Shown here: positions 16,575 through 24,881 of the stretch, piece after piece
Layout of the letters: every line of letters starts with the position of its first letter
How positions within the stretch are numbered: position 1 is the first letter of the stretch
NCBI RefSeq assembly: GCF_000982825.1
Contig: NZ_CP011047.1
Location: 930,001 to 994,000, forward strand
Reading direction: 5' to 3'
Origin: Cronobacter sakazakii
GTDB lineage: Bacteria; Pseudomonadota; Gammaproteobacteria; Enterobacterales; Enterobacteriaceae
Length of the DNA: 64,000 nt
Notes under the pieces: model-generated
What the model saw: the letters and a program-made list of their open reading frames with translations, nothing else
Database searches by the model: none
What the model was told of the DNA's origin: nothing
Position numbers and translations under genes: made by a program

Positions 16575-17759
16575 ATGAGAATGTTGGCTAACCGTCATTT
16601 GTTAATGATGTTGATTCTGCTTGTCGCCGTCGGGCAGATGGCGCAGACGATTTATATCCCGGCTATCGCCGATATCGCGCTTGAGATGAACGTGCGTGAA
16701 GGCGCAGTACAGAGCGTGATGGCGGCGTATCTGCTCACCTACGGCGTGTCACAACTGATTTACGGGCCGATTTCCGACCGCGTTGGGCGTCGCCCGGTTA
16801 TCCTCGTGGGCCTGGCCATTTTTATCCTGGCAACACTCGTCGCGCTGGAGGCGCAAAGCCTGCCGGTGCTGATCGCCGCGGGCTGTTTACAGGGGATGGG
16901 CACCGGTGTTGGCGGCGTCATGGCGCGAACCCTGCCGCGCGATCTCTATGAAGGCCCGGCGCTGCGTCACGCCAATAGCCTGCTGAACATGGGGATTCTG
17001 GTCAGCCCGCTGGTGGCCCCGCTGCTCGGCGGCCTGCTGGACACGCTGTGGGGCTGGCGCGCCTGCTTCGCGTTTCTGCTCACGCTTGCCCTCGTGGTGA
17101 CATTCTGTATGTTCCGCTGGATGCCGGAGACCCGCCCGGTGCAGGCGCAGCGCCCTCGCCTGCTCGCGAGCTATAAACTGCTGTTCGGCACCGCCAGCTT
17201 TAACTGTTATCTGATTATGCTGGTTGCCGCCCTCGCGGGCGTCGCGGTGTTTGAAGCCTGCTCCGGCGTGCTGATGGGCGCGGGGCTCGGGCTGAGTAGT
17301 CTCGCGGTGAGCGTGCTGTTTATTCTGCCGATTCCGGCGGCGTTCTTCGGTGCCTGGTTTGCGGGACGCACGCATAAGCGCTTCACCACGCTGATGTGGC
17401 AGGCGGTGCTGAGCTGCCTCGCGGCAGGCGTGCTGATGTGGCTGCCGGGGTGGCTTGGCATCATGAATGTCTGGACGCTGCTTATCCCCGCCGCGCTCTT
17501 TTTCTTCGGTGCCGGGATGCTGTTTCCGCTTGCCACCAGCGGCGCGATGGAGCCGTTTCCGTTCCTGGCGGGCACCGCCGGCGCGCTGGTGGGTGGGCTG
17601 CAGAACTGCGGTTCCGGGCTGCTCGCGTGGTCATCCGCGCTGCTGCCGCAGAACGGGCAGTTTAGCCTCGGGATGCTGATGACGGCGATGGGTGTGCTGA
17701 TGCTGGCGTGCTGGCTGCCGCTGGCACACCGTGCGCGGATGCCGGAACAGACGATTTAA
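16575..17759 (+). CDS. emrD: EmrD, multidrug efflux MFS transporter
   Basis: Inner-membrane drug/proton antiporter of the DHA1 group with 12 membrane segments. From the ATG at 16575 it has 394 residues, the same length as E. coli EmrD, and the start aligns with it. In-frame starts further upstream (16494, 16572) lack a counterpart. Recognisable parts are LLVAVGQMAQTIYIPAIADI, the MFS motif A GPISDRVGRRPV, GMGTGVGGVMARTLPRDLYE and MEPFPFLAGTAGALVGGLQN. Its last 98 bp overlap the 3' end of the convergent gene at 17662-18759. Confidence 0.95.
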   Translation: MRMLANRHLLMMLILLVAVGQMAQTIYIPAIADIALEMNVREGAVQSVMAAYLLTYGVSQLIYGPISDRVGRRPVILVGLAIFILATLVALEAQSLPVLIAAGCLQGMGTGVGGVMARTLPRDLYEGPALRHANSLLNMGILVSPLVAPLLGGLLDTLWGWRACFAFLLTLALVVTFCMFRWMPETRPVQAQRPRLLASYKLLFGTASFNCYLIMLVAALAGVAVFEACSGVLMGAGLGLSSLAVSVLFILPIPAAFFGAWFAGRTHKRFTTLMWQAVLSCLAAGVLMWLPGWLGIMNVWTLLIPAALFFFGAGMLFPLATSGAMEPFPFLAGTAGALVGGLQNCGSGLLAWSSALLPQNGQFSLGMLMTAMGVLMLACWLPLAHRARMPEQTI

Positions 17760-18759
17760 CGTGCTCGTGCCCCGGCGCGCGCTCCGCGGTGCAGGCCGGG
17801 TTCATCATTGCGTCAAGCAGGGCGGCCTGCGCAGGCCGCCACGCGCCCTCTTCCCCATCGTAAAACTCATTCGCGGCATTGAGCGCATACGGAATGCCCG
17901 CCTTTTTCAGCTCGCAGGCCATAAAACTGGCGAAGGCGAGCGTCGCCGCCGACGGCGTGGTTTTCACCGTCTGCGCCGCCGACCAGCCGCCAACCCAACT
18001 GACATGACCGGTTTTCTGCTGCCAGCGGCGGGCGCTGTTAATGCGCTCGCGGATCGCCGCTTTTTCCGCCGCCGTGCCGGAGGTCCACGGGTATTTGCCG
18101 TTCGCGCGCAGCGGTCCCCACGGGAAAATGTGCCACTGCGCCAGCACATAGTGGCTGCTCTGGGGCGGCAGTTTCAGTATGGAGAGATCTTCCGGCACGG
18201 CACGAAAACGCGGCGCAATGAAAATCATCCGTTGCGCATCAATATGGTGAATGGTTTTGATCACGTCGCCATACAGCCGGTTGAGCTGCTGCGGGTTGTG
18301 ATTGAGCTTGTCGGCAGGCTCGTAAATCAGATCAAACCCGAGTAGCGGATGCTCGCTGCCGAAATAGTTCGCCACCGTGCTCCACCAGGCCGCGACTTTC
18401 GCCGCGTTCTGCGTGCTAGGGTCCGCCTTAAACGCATCGGCCTGGTAGGAAATAATCGGGATGATGTCGTAGCGCTCGCAGGCTTCGACGATTTTGCGCA
18501 AATGGATGAGCCGCTCCTCGGTGGCGTCGCCCGCCACCCGCACCCGCACATGACGAATGCCGCGCTGTTGAAAATCGCGTACCGCCAGCGGATCGAACTC
18601 ACGGATGCCGCGCTCGGTGCGCGCCCAGTCAACGTCCATGCCGACGCCAAGCTGCGCGCTGTAGCGCTGGGCCGAGAGCGGCTCGCTGGCGCTTGCGGGC
18701 GGCGCGGCATGCGCGGAGGTAAAGAGCAGCAGAAAAGCGAGAGGAAGCAGCGTTTTCAT
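17662..18759 (-). CDS. Secreted GH5-like glycoside hydrolase family protein
   Basis: A 365-residue exported protein with signal peptide MKTLLPLAFLLLFTSAHAAP. The body reads as a GH5 (cellulase-like) barrel: FDPLAVRDFQQRGIRHVRVRV, HPLLGFDLIYEPADKL (E at the acid/base position, with Tyr instead of the usual Asn) and HYVLAQWHIFPWGP. Where a catalytic Glu is expected near the C-terminus (W-V-G-E-W) the sequence is WVGGWS, so activity is doubtful. The last roughly 33 residues (rich in Ala, Ser, Pro) are encoded opposite the end of emrD and look like a read-through extension. It lies 74 bp after yidG. The substrate is unknown. Confidence 0.7.
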   Translation of the reverse strand: MKTLLPLAFLLLFTSAHAAPPASASEPLSAQRYSAQLGVGMDVDWARTERGIREFDPLAVRDFQQRGIRHVRVRVAGDATEERLIHLRKIVEACERYDIIPIISYQADAFKADPSTQNAAKVAAWWSTVANYFGSEHPLLGFDLIYEPADKLNHNPQQLNRLYGDVIKTIHHIDAQRMIFIAPRFRAVPEDLSILKLPPQSSHYVLAQWHIFPWGPLRANGKYPWTSGTAAEKAAIRERINSARRWQQKTGHVSWVGGWSAAQTVKTTPSAATLAFASFMACELKKAGIPYALNAANEFYDGEEGAWRPAQAALLDAMMNPACTAERAPGHEHVKSSVPASAHGVPAAASTPASAHPSPSSASRG

Positions 18760-18832
18760 AGCGACCGTATCGGGAACAGGAATCTGGAATATGTAGCACG
18801 GATCCGCGCAGGCCGGGTAGTCTGCGGATGTG

Positions 18833-19174
18833 TTATTCGGCAAGCAACGCTATCAGCGCATGGAGATGCGTCACCACAAAGAGCAGTGCCAGCGCGCAGA
18901 CGGCCAGCGCAATCGCCAGTTTCGCCCGCACCTGGCCGGGTGCGGAAAAATCCTCGTGTACCAGCGTAATCAGACGACGCTGACGGGCATAGACGTAAAT
19001 CAGCCCGGCCACGGCCGCAACGCCCCCCAGCGCCAGCCAGATAAACAGGCCGGCGTGAGTCCACGCGTGGCGCAACGCAAGCGCCAGCAGCGCGCCGTAG
19101 CCGAGCAGCGTGCGCACCCACGCAAGCGATGTGCGCTCCGGTTGCAGCCCCGGATCGCGCGGGTTACCCGGCAT
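18833..19174 (-). CDS. yidG: YidG, DUF202 inner-membrane protein
   Basis: A 113-residue inner-membrane protein of the DUF202 family. It has the characteristic LQPERTSLAWVRTLLGYGAL opening and three hydrophobic segments. Function is unknown. Its start overlaps the end of yidH by 11 bp, so the pair is translated together, as in E. coli. Confidence 0.88.
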   Translation of the reverse strand: MPGNPRDPGLQPERTSLAWVRTLLGYGALLALALRHAWTHAGLFIWLALGGVAAVAGLIYVYARQRRLITLVHEDFSAPGQVRAKLAIALAVCALALLFVVTHLHALIALLAE

Positions 19175-19511
19175 AAAACACCACCAGCATCACCGCCAGC
19201 GCCACCACGACCAGCACGCCGCTGATAAACGCCAGCATGCGGGTATAGGGCAGCGCCGCTTTCAGGCGCATCGCCTTTTCGTTGCGCAGCCAGCGCAGGT
19301 AACCGTAAATGGCGAGCGCCCCCGCAAAAAAGCAGAGCAGCAGCGACACCGCCTCGCGCACTACCGGCGTGGCAAAATCCGGCGCGAGCTGATCCAGCCC
19401 GACGCCTGCCGCAAGGAACCCCAGCGCGGTGCGCACCCACGCCAGAAACGTACGCTCATTGGCAAGCGAAAAGCGATAGTCCGGCGCCTCGCCGAGACGG
19501 GAAATTTTCAT
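19164..19511 (-). CDS. yidH: YidH, DUF202 inner-membrane protein
   Basis: A 115-residue membrane protein almost identical over its first half to E. coli YidH (MKISRLGEAPDYRFSLANER, then FLAWVRTALGFLAAGVGLDQ). Three membrane segments. The ATG at 19511 is chosen to match that protein; an upstream in-frame start at 19547 has no support. The family is linked only to membrane location. Confidence 0.92.
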   Translation of the reverse strand: MKISRLGEAPDYRFSLANERTFLAWVRTALGFLAAGVGLDQLAPDFATPVVREAVSLLLCFFAGALAIYGYLRWLRNEKAMRLKAALPYTRMLAFISGVLVVVALAVMLVVFYAG

Positions 19512-19629
19512 GACGGCTCCCTGTTTTAGCTGTGCTCGCCTCAGCATAACGTAAAACGGGCGTCACAGAGGAGCGCAGGCGGTGCGACCGGCACCATGAT
19601 GATGCCGGTCGAAAAGGCGGGGCGTAACG

Positions 19630-20952
19630 TTAGTGCAGCTTCGGCCAGTAATCTTTATTGGCTTCAATGAGATCGTCGAGAATCGCTTTCGCGACCGACG
19701 CGCTCGGAACGGTTTTCGACAGCGTAATCGCCTGCCACAGTTTCTGGTATGAGCGCTGCTCCCAGGCGTCCACCACCAGTTTTTCCACCGCCACCTGCTG
19801 GCTCATCAGCCCTTTCTGGAAGTGCGGAATATCGCCGACCGTCAGCGGCTCCGGCCCGTTTTTACCCACCAGACACGGGATCTCGACCATCGCATCGGCA
19901 TCAAAGTTATGGATAGCGCCGTTGTTCGGCACAATCAGCAGCATCCGCGCCTGGGTGTTGAAAGCGATAGCGGTCGCCAGATCGACGATATAGGAGGCGT
20001 GTTCGTCGATTTCCAGCTCGCCCGCCGAGGAGTGGCCTGCGGTGATAATGGCGCGGCAGGCGTCAAAGACCTGTTTTTCGCGGTGCTCCATCACTTCGTT
20101 GGCGCGGGTGTGCGCCGGGTTGGAATGCGCCACGACGTAATCCGGGAAGAGATAGTATTTCAGGTAGGTGTTCGGCATGGTGTCGGGGTCCAGCGCCTGC
20201 ACGTCTTTCGCTTTCGCGAAGGTGTCGTTCCAGCTCGCTTCGGTATGCGCGTCTTCTGAGGGCGGCACATAGCCATGCTTCGCCACGTATTCTCGCAGAC
20301 GCGGCATCAAATCGTTGCCCTCCAGATCTTCAATCGATGTCCACCAGCCAAAATGGTTAAGGCCGTAGTAGCGCACGCGCATCTCTTTGCGACTGTTCAG
20401 GCCGACGATTTTCGCCATCCGCCCTTCGATGCCAATCGGCATATCACAGATGTTGAGAATTCTGGCGTTCGGGCGCAGGCGGCGGGTGGCCTCCGCCACA
20501 ATCGCCGCCGGGTTGGAGTAGTTCAGCATCCACGCGTTCGGCGAGTATTGCTCCATATAATCCACCAGTTCCAGCACGCCGCCGATAGAGCGCATCCCGT
20601 AGGCTATTCCGCCCGGGCCGCAGGTCTCCTGGCCGAGCACGCCGTGGCGCAGCGGGATTTTTTCATCTTTTTCGCGCATCGGATATTTGCCAACGCGAAT
20701 ATGCGCCATCACAAAATCCACGTCGGTAAAAGCCGTTTGCGGGTCCGTGGTGTAGGTAAACTCAATCTCCGGTGCCTGCTCTTTCAGCAGGATTTTGCAC
20801 GCTTCGGCGATGATCTCCTGACGCGCACCGTCGTTGTCATAGAACTTCAGCGCGCGCAACGGAAAGCGGTCGCGGTTAGCCAGCAGCATCAGAACAATGC
20901 CAGGTGTAAAGGTGCTGCCGCCGCCTGCGATGACAACTGAGAATTTTTTCAT
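19630..20952 (-). CDS. aglB: 6-phospho-alpha-glucosidase (GH4)
   Basis: Hydrolyses 6'-phospho-alpha-glucosides such as maltose-6'-phosphate and phosphorylated sucrose isomers, using NAD+ and Mn2+. The 440-residue GH4 protein has the N-terminal dinucleotide fold (VIAGGGSTFTPGIVLML). It also has the ICDMPIGIEGRMA motif that marks alpha-specific members (CDMP, versus CN[V/I]P in beta-specific ones) and GLNHFGWW. Its start overlaps the 3' end of aglA by 4 bp. It corresponds to the broken glvG of E. coli K-12 but is intact here. Confidence 0.93.
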   Translation of the reverse strand: MKKFSVVIAGGGSTFTPGIVLMLLANRDRFPLRALKFYDNDGARQEIIAEACKILLKEQAPEIEFTYTTDPQTAFTDVDFVMAHIRVGKYPMREKDEKIPLRHGVLGQETCGPGGIAYGMRSIGGVLELVDYMEQYSPNAWMLNYSNPAAIVAEATRRLRPNARILNICDMPIGIEGRMAKIVGLNSRKEMRVRYYGLNHFGWWTSIEDLEGNDLMPRLREYVAKHGYVPPSEDAHTEASWNDTFAKAKDVQALDPDTMPNTYLKYYLFPDYVVAHSNPAHTRANEVMEHREKQVFDACRAIITAGHSSAGELEIDEHASYIVDLATAIAFNTQARMLLIVPNNGAIHNFDADAMVEIPCLVGKNGPEPLTVGDIPHFQKGLMSQQVAVEKLVVDAWEQRSYQKLWQAITLSKTVPSASVAKAILDDLIEANKDYWPKLH

Positions 20953-22565
20953 GATACAGCCTCCGTCATGGGGGATAGTGGGTTCGTGGAAGGGGTTTTC
21001 ATCAGCGATTCAAGCTGGTCGCGCACCTGTGGAACGTGCAGACCAACAATCACCTGAATGCCGTTGCCGCGACGCACCACGCCGTGGGCGCCAAGGGCTT
21101 TAAAGACGTCATCGCTCTGGGTTTTCGCCATGTCGATGAGCGTGATGCGCAACCGGGTGGCGCAGTTATTGATGCTTTCGATATTCTCCGTGCCGCCAAG
21201 CGCCTGAAGGAAACCCGCGGCCTGACCGGCAGCGGAGTGCGCGGCCGCCGTGGTCTGCCCGCGCGCGGCGCGGTAATCGGCTTTGCTGTAGAGCTTGATT
21301 TCGCTCTCGGCGCGGCCTGGCGTTTTGAGGTCAAAGCGCAGGATAAGCGTCCTGAAGACGATGAAGTAGAGCACGGTAAACCCGCAGCCGATGCCAATCT
21401 GGGTAAAAATCATGCCGGAATGGTTGTGGAACATGGGTATCCAGTTCTGCGGCAGGAACTGGTCAAGCAGGCCACCGCCCATGTTGCCCACCACGCCGAA
21501 GATATACATCAGCGTCGCCATGGTGGCCGCCAGCACCGCATGCACCGCGAACAGCAGCGGAGAGATAAACAGGAAGGTGAACTCCAGCGGCTCGGTGATC
21601 CCCACCAGCACCGCCGTTAACGTCGCCGGAATCAACAGCCCCGCCACTTTGACGCGGTTTTCCGGCGCGGCCGTGTACCAGATAGCCAGCGCGATCCCCA
21701 CCGAGCCAAACACTTTCGAGTTGCCATGCAGCGCAAAGCCACCTTCCGGGAACAGCGATTTGAGCGGTGCCGTGCTCTGGCTGAATTCCTGCAAATGCTG
21801 CGCCCAGTAGACCTGAATGCCGCCTTCCACCGCCGCTGGGCCGAAGATAAACGGGCCGTAGACAAAATGGTGCAGCCCGGTCGGGATCAAAATGCGCTCA
21901 AGGAAGGTATAAACCCAGACGCCGAGCGCGCCGGCGGAGCGTAGAAACGCCTGCAAGGACTCAATGCCCATCTGCACTTTCGGCCAGCCCAGCAGCGTGA
22001 GCCAGGCGCAGGGGATCATCACCAGGAACGCGATAATCACTACAAACGAGGTGCCCTGAAAAATACCAAGGAAGACCGGTAACGATTTTTCGTAGTAGCG
22101 GTTATGGATGGCCGTGACGATCCCGGAGATAACAATCGCGCCGATAATGCTGGTATCGAGCGTTTTAATCCCGGCAATCAGCGTTAAGCCGCTGCCTGCG
22201 ACCGGGTCGGCGGCGAAATTAACGCCAAAGAAGTGACCCCAGGTCATTCCCATCGCGTTAATGAAATAGTTCCAGGTCAGAAAGCTAATCAGTACAGCCA
22301 GGCAGGCGCGGCCCTGCGCCTCACGGGCGAGGCCAATCGGTAAGCCGACGGCGAAAATCAGCGGCATATTGCGAAACACCGCCCAGCCGCCCTCTTCAAT
22401 AATGTGAACGATCTGCGCGAAGAGATTATCGGGCGCGGTGAATGCTTCGCCCACAAACAGCGGATTTTGCAGCATGATGGCAATGCCGACGACCATCCCG
22501 GCGAAAGGAAATAACAACACCGGGGTAAACATGGCACCGCCAAATCGTTGTATTTGACTGAGCAT
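20949..22565 (-). CDS. aglA: PTS alpha-glucoside EIICB permease
   Basis: Imports and phosphorylates alpha-glucosides. From the ATG at 22565 the protein has 538 residues. It has an N-terminal EIIC membrane domain (MLSQIQRFGGAMFTPVLLFP, LERILIPTGLHHFVYGPFIF, GITEPLEFTFLFISPLLF). A C-terminal EIIB domain carries the phosphorylation Cys in SINNCATRLRI (about residue 468). A further in-frame start at 22586 is less likely. It needs the general EIIA-Glc because no EIIA is fused. It forms one operon with aglB and diverges from the yidP-type regulator. Confidence 0.92.
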   Translation of the reverse strand: MLSQIQRFGGAMFTPVLLFPFAGMVVGIAIMLQNPLFVGEAFTAPDNLFAQIVHIIEEGGWAVFRNMPLIFAVGLPIGLAREAQGRACLAVLISFLTWNYFINAMGMTWGHFFGVNFAADPVAGSGLTLIAGIKTLDTSIIGAIVISGIVTAIHNRYYEKSLPVFLGIFQGTSFVVIIAFLVMIPCAWLTLLGWPKVQMGIESLQAFLRSAGALGVWVYTFLERILIPTGLHHFVYGPFIFGPAAVEGGIQVYWAQHLQEFSQSTAPLKSLFPEGGFALHGNSKVFGSVGIALAIWYTAAPENRVKVAGLLIPATLTAVLVGITEPLEFTFLFISPLLFAVHAVLAATMATLMYIFGVVGNMGGGLLDQFLPQNWIPMFHNHSGMIFTQIGIGCGFTVLYFIVFRTLILRFDLKTPGRAESEIKLYSKADYRAARGQTTAAAHSAAGQAAGFLQALGGTENIESINNCATRLRITLIDMAKTQSDDVFKALGAHGVVRRGNGIQVIVGLHVPQVRDQLESLMKTPSTNPLSPMTEAVS

Positions 22566-22677
22566 TTTTAAATCCTCATGTAACAACCTGTAGGGTTTGA
22601 GGCCTTAATTATTTTCTGGTGGCCTGAAGCGAGCATAAAAAGTAACCGCGGCGTGAACATGGCGCGCCGCTGCGTTC

Positions 22678-22693
22678 CGTGATCGCATTCATG
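22678..22693. promoter_or_regulatory. Possible CRP site, aglA-yidP intergenic region
   Basis: CGTGA-TCGCAT-TCATG resembles the CRP consensus (TGTGA-N6-TCACA) and lies about 115 bp upstream of the divergent PTS gene start, as expected for a catabolite-controlled sugar operon. Match is partial. Confidence 0.35.
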
Positions 22694-22786
22694 GTTTTAA
22701 TTTGCACACTCAGGTCTACTTTCCTTGTTAAATCTGGACATCTCCGGGGCCCATCTCCCGGTTAACAGGCGTAAAGAGGTCTACGG

Positions 22787-23503
22787 GTGATCTACAAATC
22801 CATTGCCGAAAGGCTGCGTCTGCGCCTGAATTCCTCGGACTACCACATCGGCAGCCCACTGCCTGGCGAGAAAGCGCTGGCGCAGGAGTTTGGCGTGGCG
22901 CGGATGACGATTCGCAAAGCGGTCGATTTACTGGTGGGCTGGGGGCTGGTGGTGCGCCGCCACGGCAGCGGCACCTATGTGGCGCGCAAAGACGTGCATC
23001 ACGAAACCACGAATCTGACCGGGCTGGTGGAAGTGCTGCGTCAGCAAGGGAAAGAAGTACACAGCAAGGTGCTGCAGTTTGAAGTGATGCCCGCGCCGCC
23101 CGCCATCGCCAGCCAGTTGCGCATTCAGATAAACGAACGTATCTACTTCTCGCGCCGGGTGCGTTATGTCGAGGGGAAACCGCTGATGCTGGAAGACAGC
23201 TATATGCCGGTGAAGCTCTTTCGCACCCTGTCGCTGGCGCATCTGGAAGGCTCGAAGTTTGATTACATCGAGAAGGAGTGCGGGATTACCATCAGCGGCA
23301 ACTATGAAAGCCTGACGCCGGTGCTGGCGGATAAACAGCTGGCGGCAGTGATGAACGTGCAGGAGCAGACGCCGCTGCTGCGCATTACGTCGCTCTCTTA
23401 CAGCGATAGCGGCGAATTCCTTAATTATTCAGTGATGTTTCGCAATACCAGCGACTATCAGGTGGATTACCACCTGCATCGCGTTCGCCCGCCGGCATTA
23501 TGA
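22787..23503 (+). CDS. yidP: GntR/UTRA-family regulator of alpha-glucoside genes
   Basis: A 238-residue GntR-HutC regulator. The winged helix comes first (LPGEKALAQEFGVARMTIRK, then RRHGSGTYVARKD). The UTRA effector domain follows (FSRRVRYVEGKPLMLEDSYM, SVMFRNTSDYQVDYHL). It matches E. coli YidP in length and order next to the glv genes. The start is GTG at 22787 with AAAGAGG upstream. It likely represses the divergent aglAB operon in response to a phosphorylated alpha-glucoside. AGGTCTAC occurs twice upstream (22712, 22777) and may be an operator half-site. Confidence 0.88.
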   Translation: MIYKSIAERLRLRLNSSDYHIGSPLPGEKALAQEFGVARMTIRKAVDLLVGWGLVVRRHGSGTYVARKDVHHETTNLTGLVEVLRQQGKEVHSKVLQFEVMPAPPAIASQLRIQINERIYFSRRVRYVEGKPLMLEDSYMPVKLFRTLSLAHLEGSKFDYIEKECGITISGNYESLTPVLADKQLAAVMNVQEQTPLLRITSLSYSDSGEFLNYSVMFRNTSDYQVDYHLHRVRPPAL

Positions 23504-23522
23504 TGACCGGGCGGTTACGCAT

Positions 23523-23551
23523 AAAAAAAGGCCCCGCTGCGGGGGCCTTTT
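23523..23551. terminator. Bidirectional terminator, yidP / ibpB
   Basis: AAAAAAAGGCCCC-GCTGC-GGGGGCCTTTT lies between two convergent genes and has A- and T-runs on both sides, so it can stop transcripts from either direction. Confidence 0.85.
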
Positions 23552-23563
23552 CATACGATGCCG

Positions 23564-24049
23564 TTACTGGTTTTCGGTTTCGCTGTGGCTCAGCGCCGGG
23601 CGTTCGCCCTCAATGACGCGCTCGTCATCCTGGGCGCGCGGCTGACCGATGGCGATACGCTGCGGGGCCAGCGCTTCAGGGATGTTGCGCACCAGATCGA
23701 TGTGCAGCAGCCCGTTGGTGAAGGTTGCGCCGGAGACTTCCATATGTTCAGCCAGCGTGAAGCTCAGGCTGAAGGGCTGAATAACCAGCCCCTGATGGAG
23801 CCATTTCGGTTCGTTTTCCGGTTTCACCGGCGTGCCTTTCACGCGCAGCACGGTATTTTCCAGCTCAATCTCCAGATCTTCCTGACGGAAACCGGCTAAC
23901 GCAAGGGTAATGCGATAGTGGTTATCGTCGCTTTTTTCGATGTTATAGGGCGGGAAGCTCTGGCTTTCAGCGGTGTTCATCAGCGCGTTGGCCAGTTTGT
24001 CAAAACCGATCCACTGACGGAAAAACGGGGATAAATCATAGTTACGCAT
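23564..24049 (-). CDS. ibpB: IbpB, small heat-shock protein
   Basis: Holding chaperone that co-assembles with IbpA on aggregated proteins and hands them to ClpB/DnaK. From the ATG at 24049 it has 161 residues. The N-terminus MRNYDLSPFFRQWIGFDKLA and the crystallin core (ESQSFPPYNIEKSDDNHYRI, ALAGFRQEDLEIEL, NGLLHIDLVRN) match E. coli IbpB, which has 142 residues. The extra roughly 20 residues form a charged tail after the IAIGQP anchor (DDERVIEGERP). An upstream in-frame start at 24121 lies within the leader and is rejected. Confidence 0.95.
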   Translation of the reverse strand: MRNYDLSPFFRQWIGFDKLANALMNTAESQSFPPYNIEKSDDNHYRITLALAGFRQEDLEIELENTVLRVKGTPVKPENEPKWLHQGLVIQPFSLSFTLAEHMEVSGATFTNGLLHIDLVRNIPEALAPQRIAIGQPRAQDDERVIEGERPALSHSETENQ

Positions 24050-24120
24050 AGTATCTCTCCTTCTTTGAAGCGAGTGAAAACGCCAGTGCGTTAACTGGCT
24101 GTGCTCCCGTCTGGCGAGCA
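24050..24120 (-). promoter_or_regulatory. RNA-thermometer-like leader of ibpB
   Basis: On the minus strand the leader contains CTCGCTTCAAAGAAGGAGAG just before the ATG: CUUC can pair with GAAG next to the ribosome-binding GGAG, as in ROSE-type thermometers. Inferred from local pairing only. Confidence 0.5.
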
Positions 24121-24160
24121 CGGAACGACAAAGGTGGGCCGCCGCGGCGACCCGGCGAAA

Positions 24161-24577
24161 TTAGTTACCGATTTCGATACGGCGCGGTTTTTTGGCTTCC
24201 GGGATCACGCGCTCAAGCTCAATGTAGAGCAGGCCGTTCACCAGATTTGCGCCACGCACGAAGATATTCTCGGCCAGCTGGAATTTGCGCTCGAAGTTGC
24301 GCTCGGCGATACCCTGATACAGGTAGGTACGCTCTTTCTGATCCGGCGCGTGAGAGCCTTTCACCACCAGCAGGTTGTCCTGAGCGGTGATCTCCAGCTC
24401 GCTTTCTGCAAAGCCTGCCACGGCAATGGCGATACGGTAGTGGTTTTCGTCTACCAGCTCGACGTTGTATGGAGGGTAGCCGCCGTTGCTCTGGCTCTGG
24501 TTGTTCTCAAGCAGATTGAAAAGACGGTCAAAACCGATGGCGGAACGATACAGCGGGGATAAATCAAAGTTACGCAT
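24161..24577 (-). CDS. ibpA: IbpA, small heat-shock protein
   Basis: Small heat-shock chaperone partner of IbpB. The 138-residue protein is nearly identical to E. coli IbpA over recognisable parts (MRNFDLSPLYRSAIGFDRLF, GGYPPYNVELVDENHYRIAI, RGANLVNGLLYIELERVIPE). The C-terminal IEIGN replaces IEIN. It precedes ibpB by 111 bp in the same operon and has a heat-shock promoter and thermometer leader. Confidence 0.97.
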   Translation of the reverse strand: MRNFDLSPLYRSAIGFDRLFNLLENNQSQSNGGYPPYNVELVDENHYRIAIAVAGFAESELEITAQDNLLVVKGSHAPDQKERTYLYQGIAERNFERKFQLAENIFVRGANLVNGLLYIELERVIPEAKKPRRIEIGN

Positions 24578-24660
24578 ACATACTCCTGAAATCAGCGAGA
24601 GTTAACATCGCCTTCCTCAAAGGACAGGCGGCTGTGGCGGAAGGCCCGTTCGGCATCCTC
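24578..24660 (-). promoter_or_regulatory. ROSE-type RNA thermometer of ibpA
   Basis: On the minus strand the leader ends CTCTCGCTGATTTCAGGAGT a few bases before the ATG. CGCUGA can fold onto UCAGGAG, hiding the ribosome-binding site, which is the ROSE arrangement described for ibpA. Heat would melt it and allow translation. Confidence 0.7.
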
Positions 24661-24676
24661 CCTGCGACCACGATCC

Positions 24677-24716
24677 AAAAATGGGTGCGGCCCGACGCTT
24701 TTCAAGGGCCGAAATC
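24677..24716 (-). promoter_or_regulatory. Sigma-32 heat-shock promoter of ibpAB
   Basis: Minus strand: CTTGAAA (24710-24716) and CCCATTTT (24677-24684), close to the sigma-32 consensus CTTGAAA / CCCCATnT. It is followed by an about 100-nt leader to ibpA. Confidence 0.8.
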
Positions 24717-24881
24717 GGCCTTTTTTTGTCGATTTACATTTCTTTGCGTAGACTGGGGATAACAGCATCTAATGCTAAACTGCGAGCGCTGCCACAGGAC
24801 GGCAAAGGCGCGCTATTCATTCTGATTCAGGGGCGTTATATCTCATGACTGACGCCTGCGATGCGACGACATAACAGAAGA

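Noticed and set aside
19582..19606. Inverted repeat GACCGGCA...TGCCGGTC as an aglB terminator
   Set aside because: A stem is present, but the side facing aglB transcription is followed by GC-rich sequence, not a T-run.
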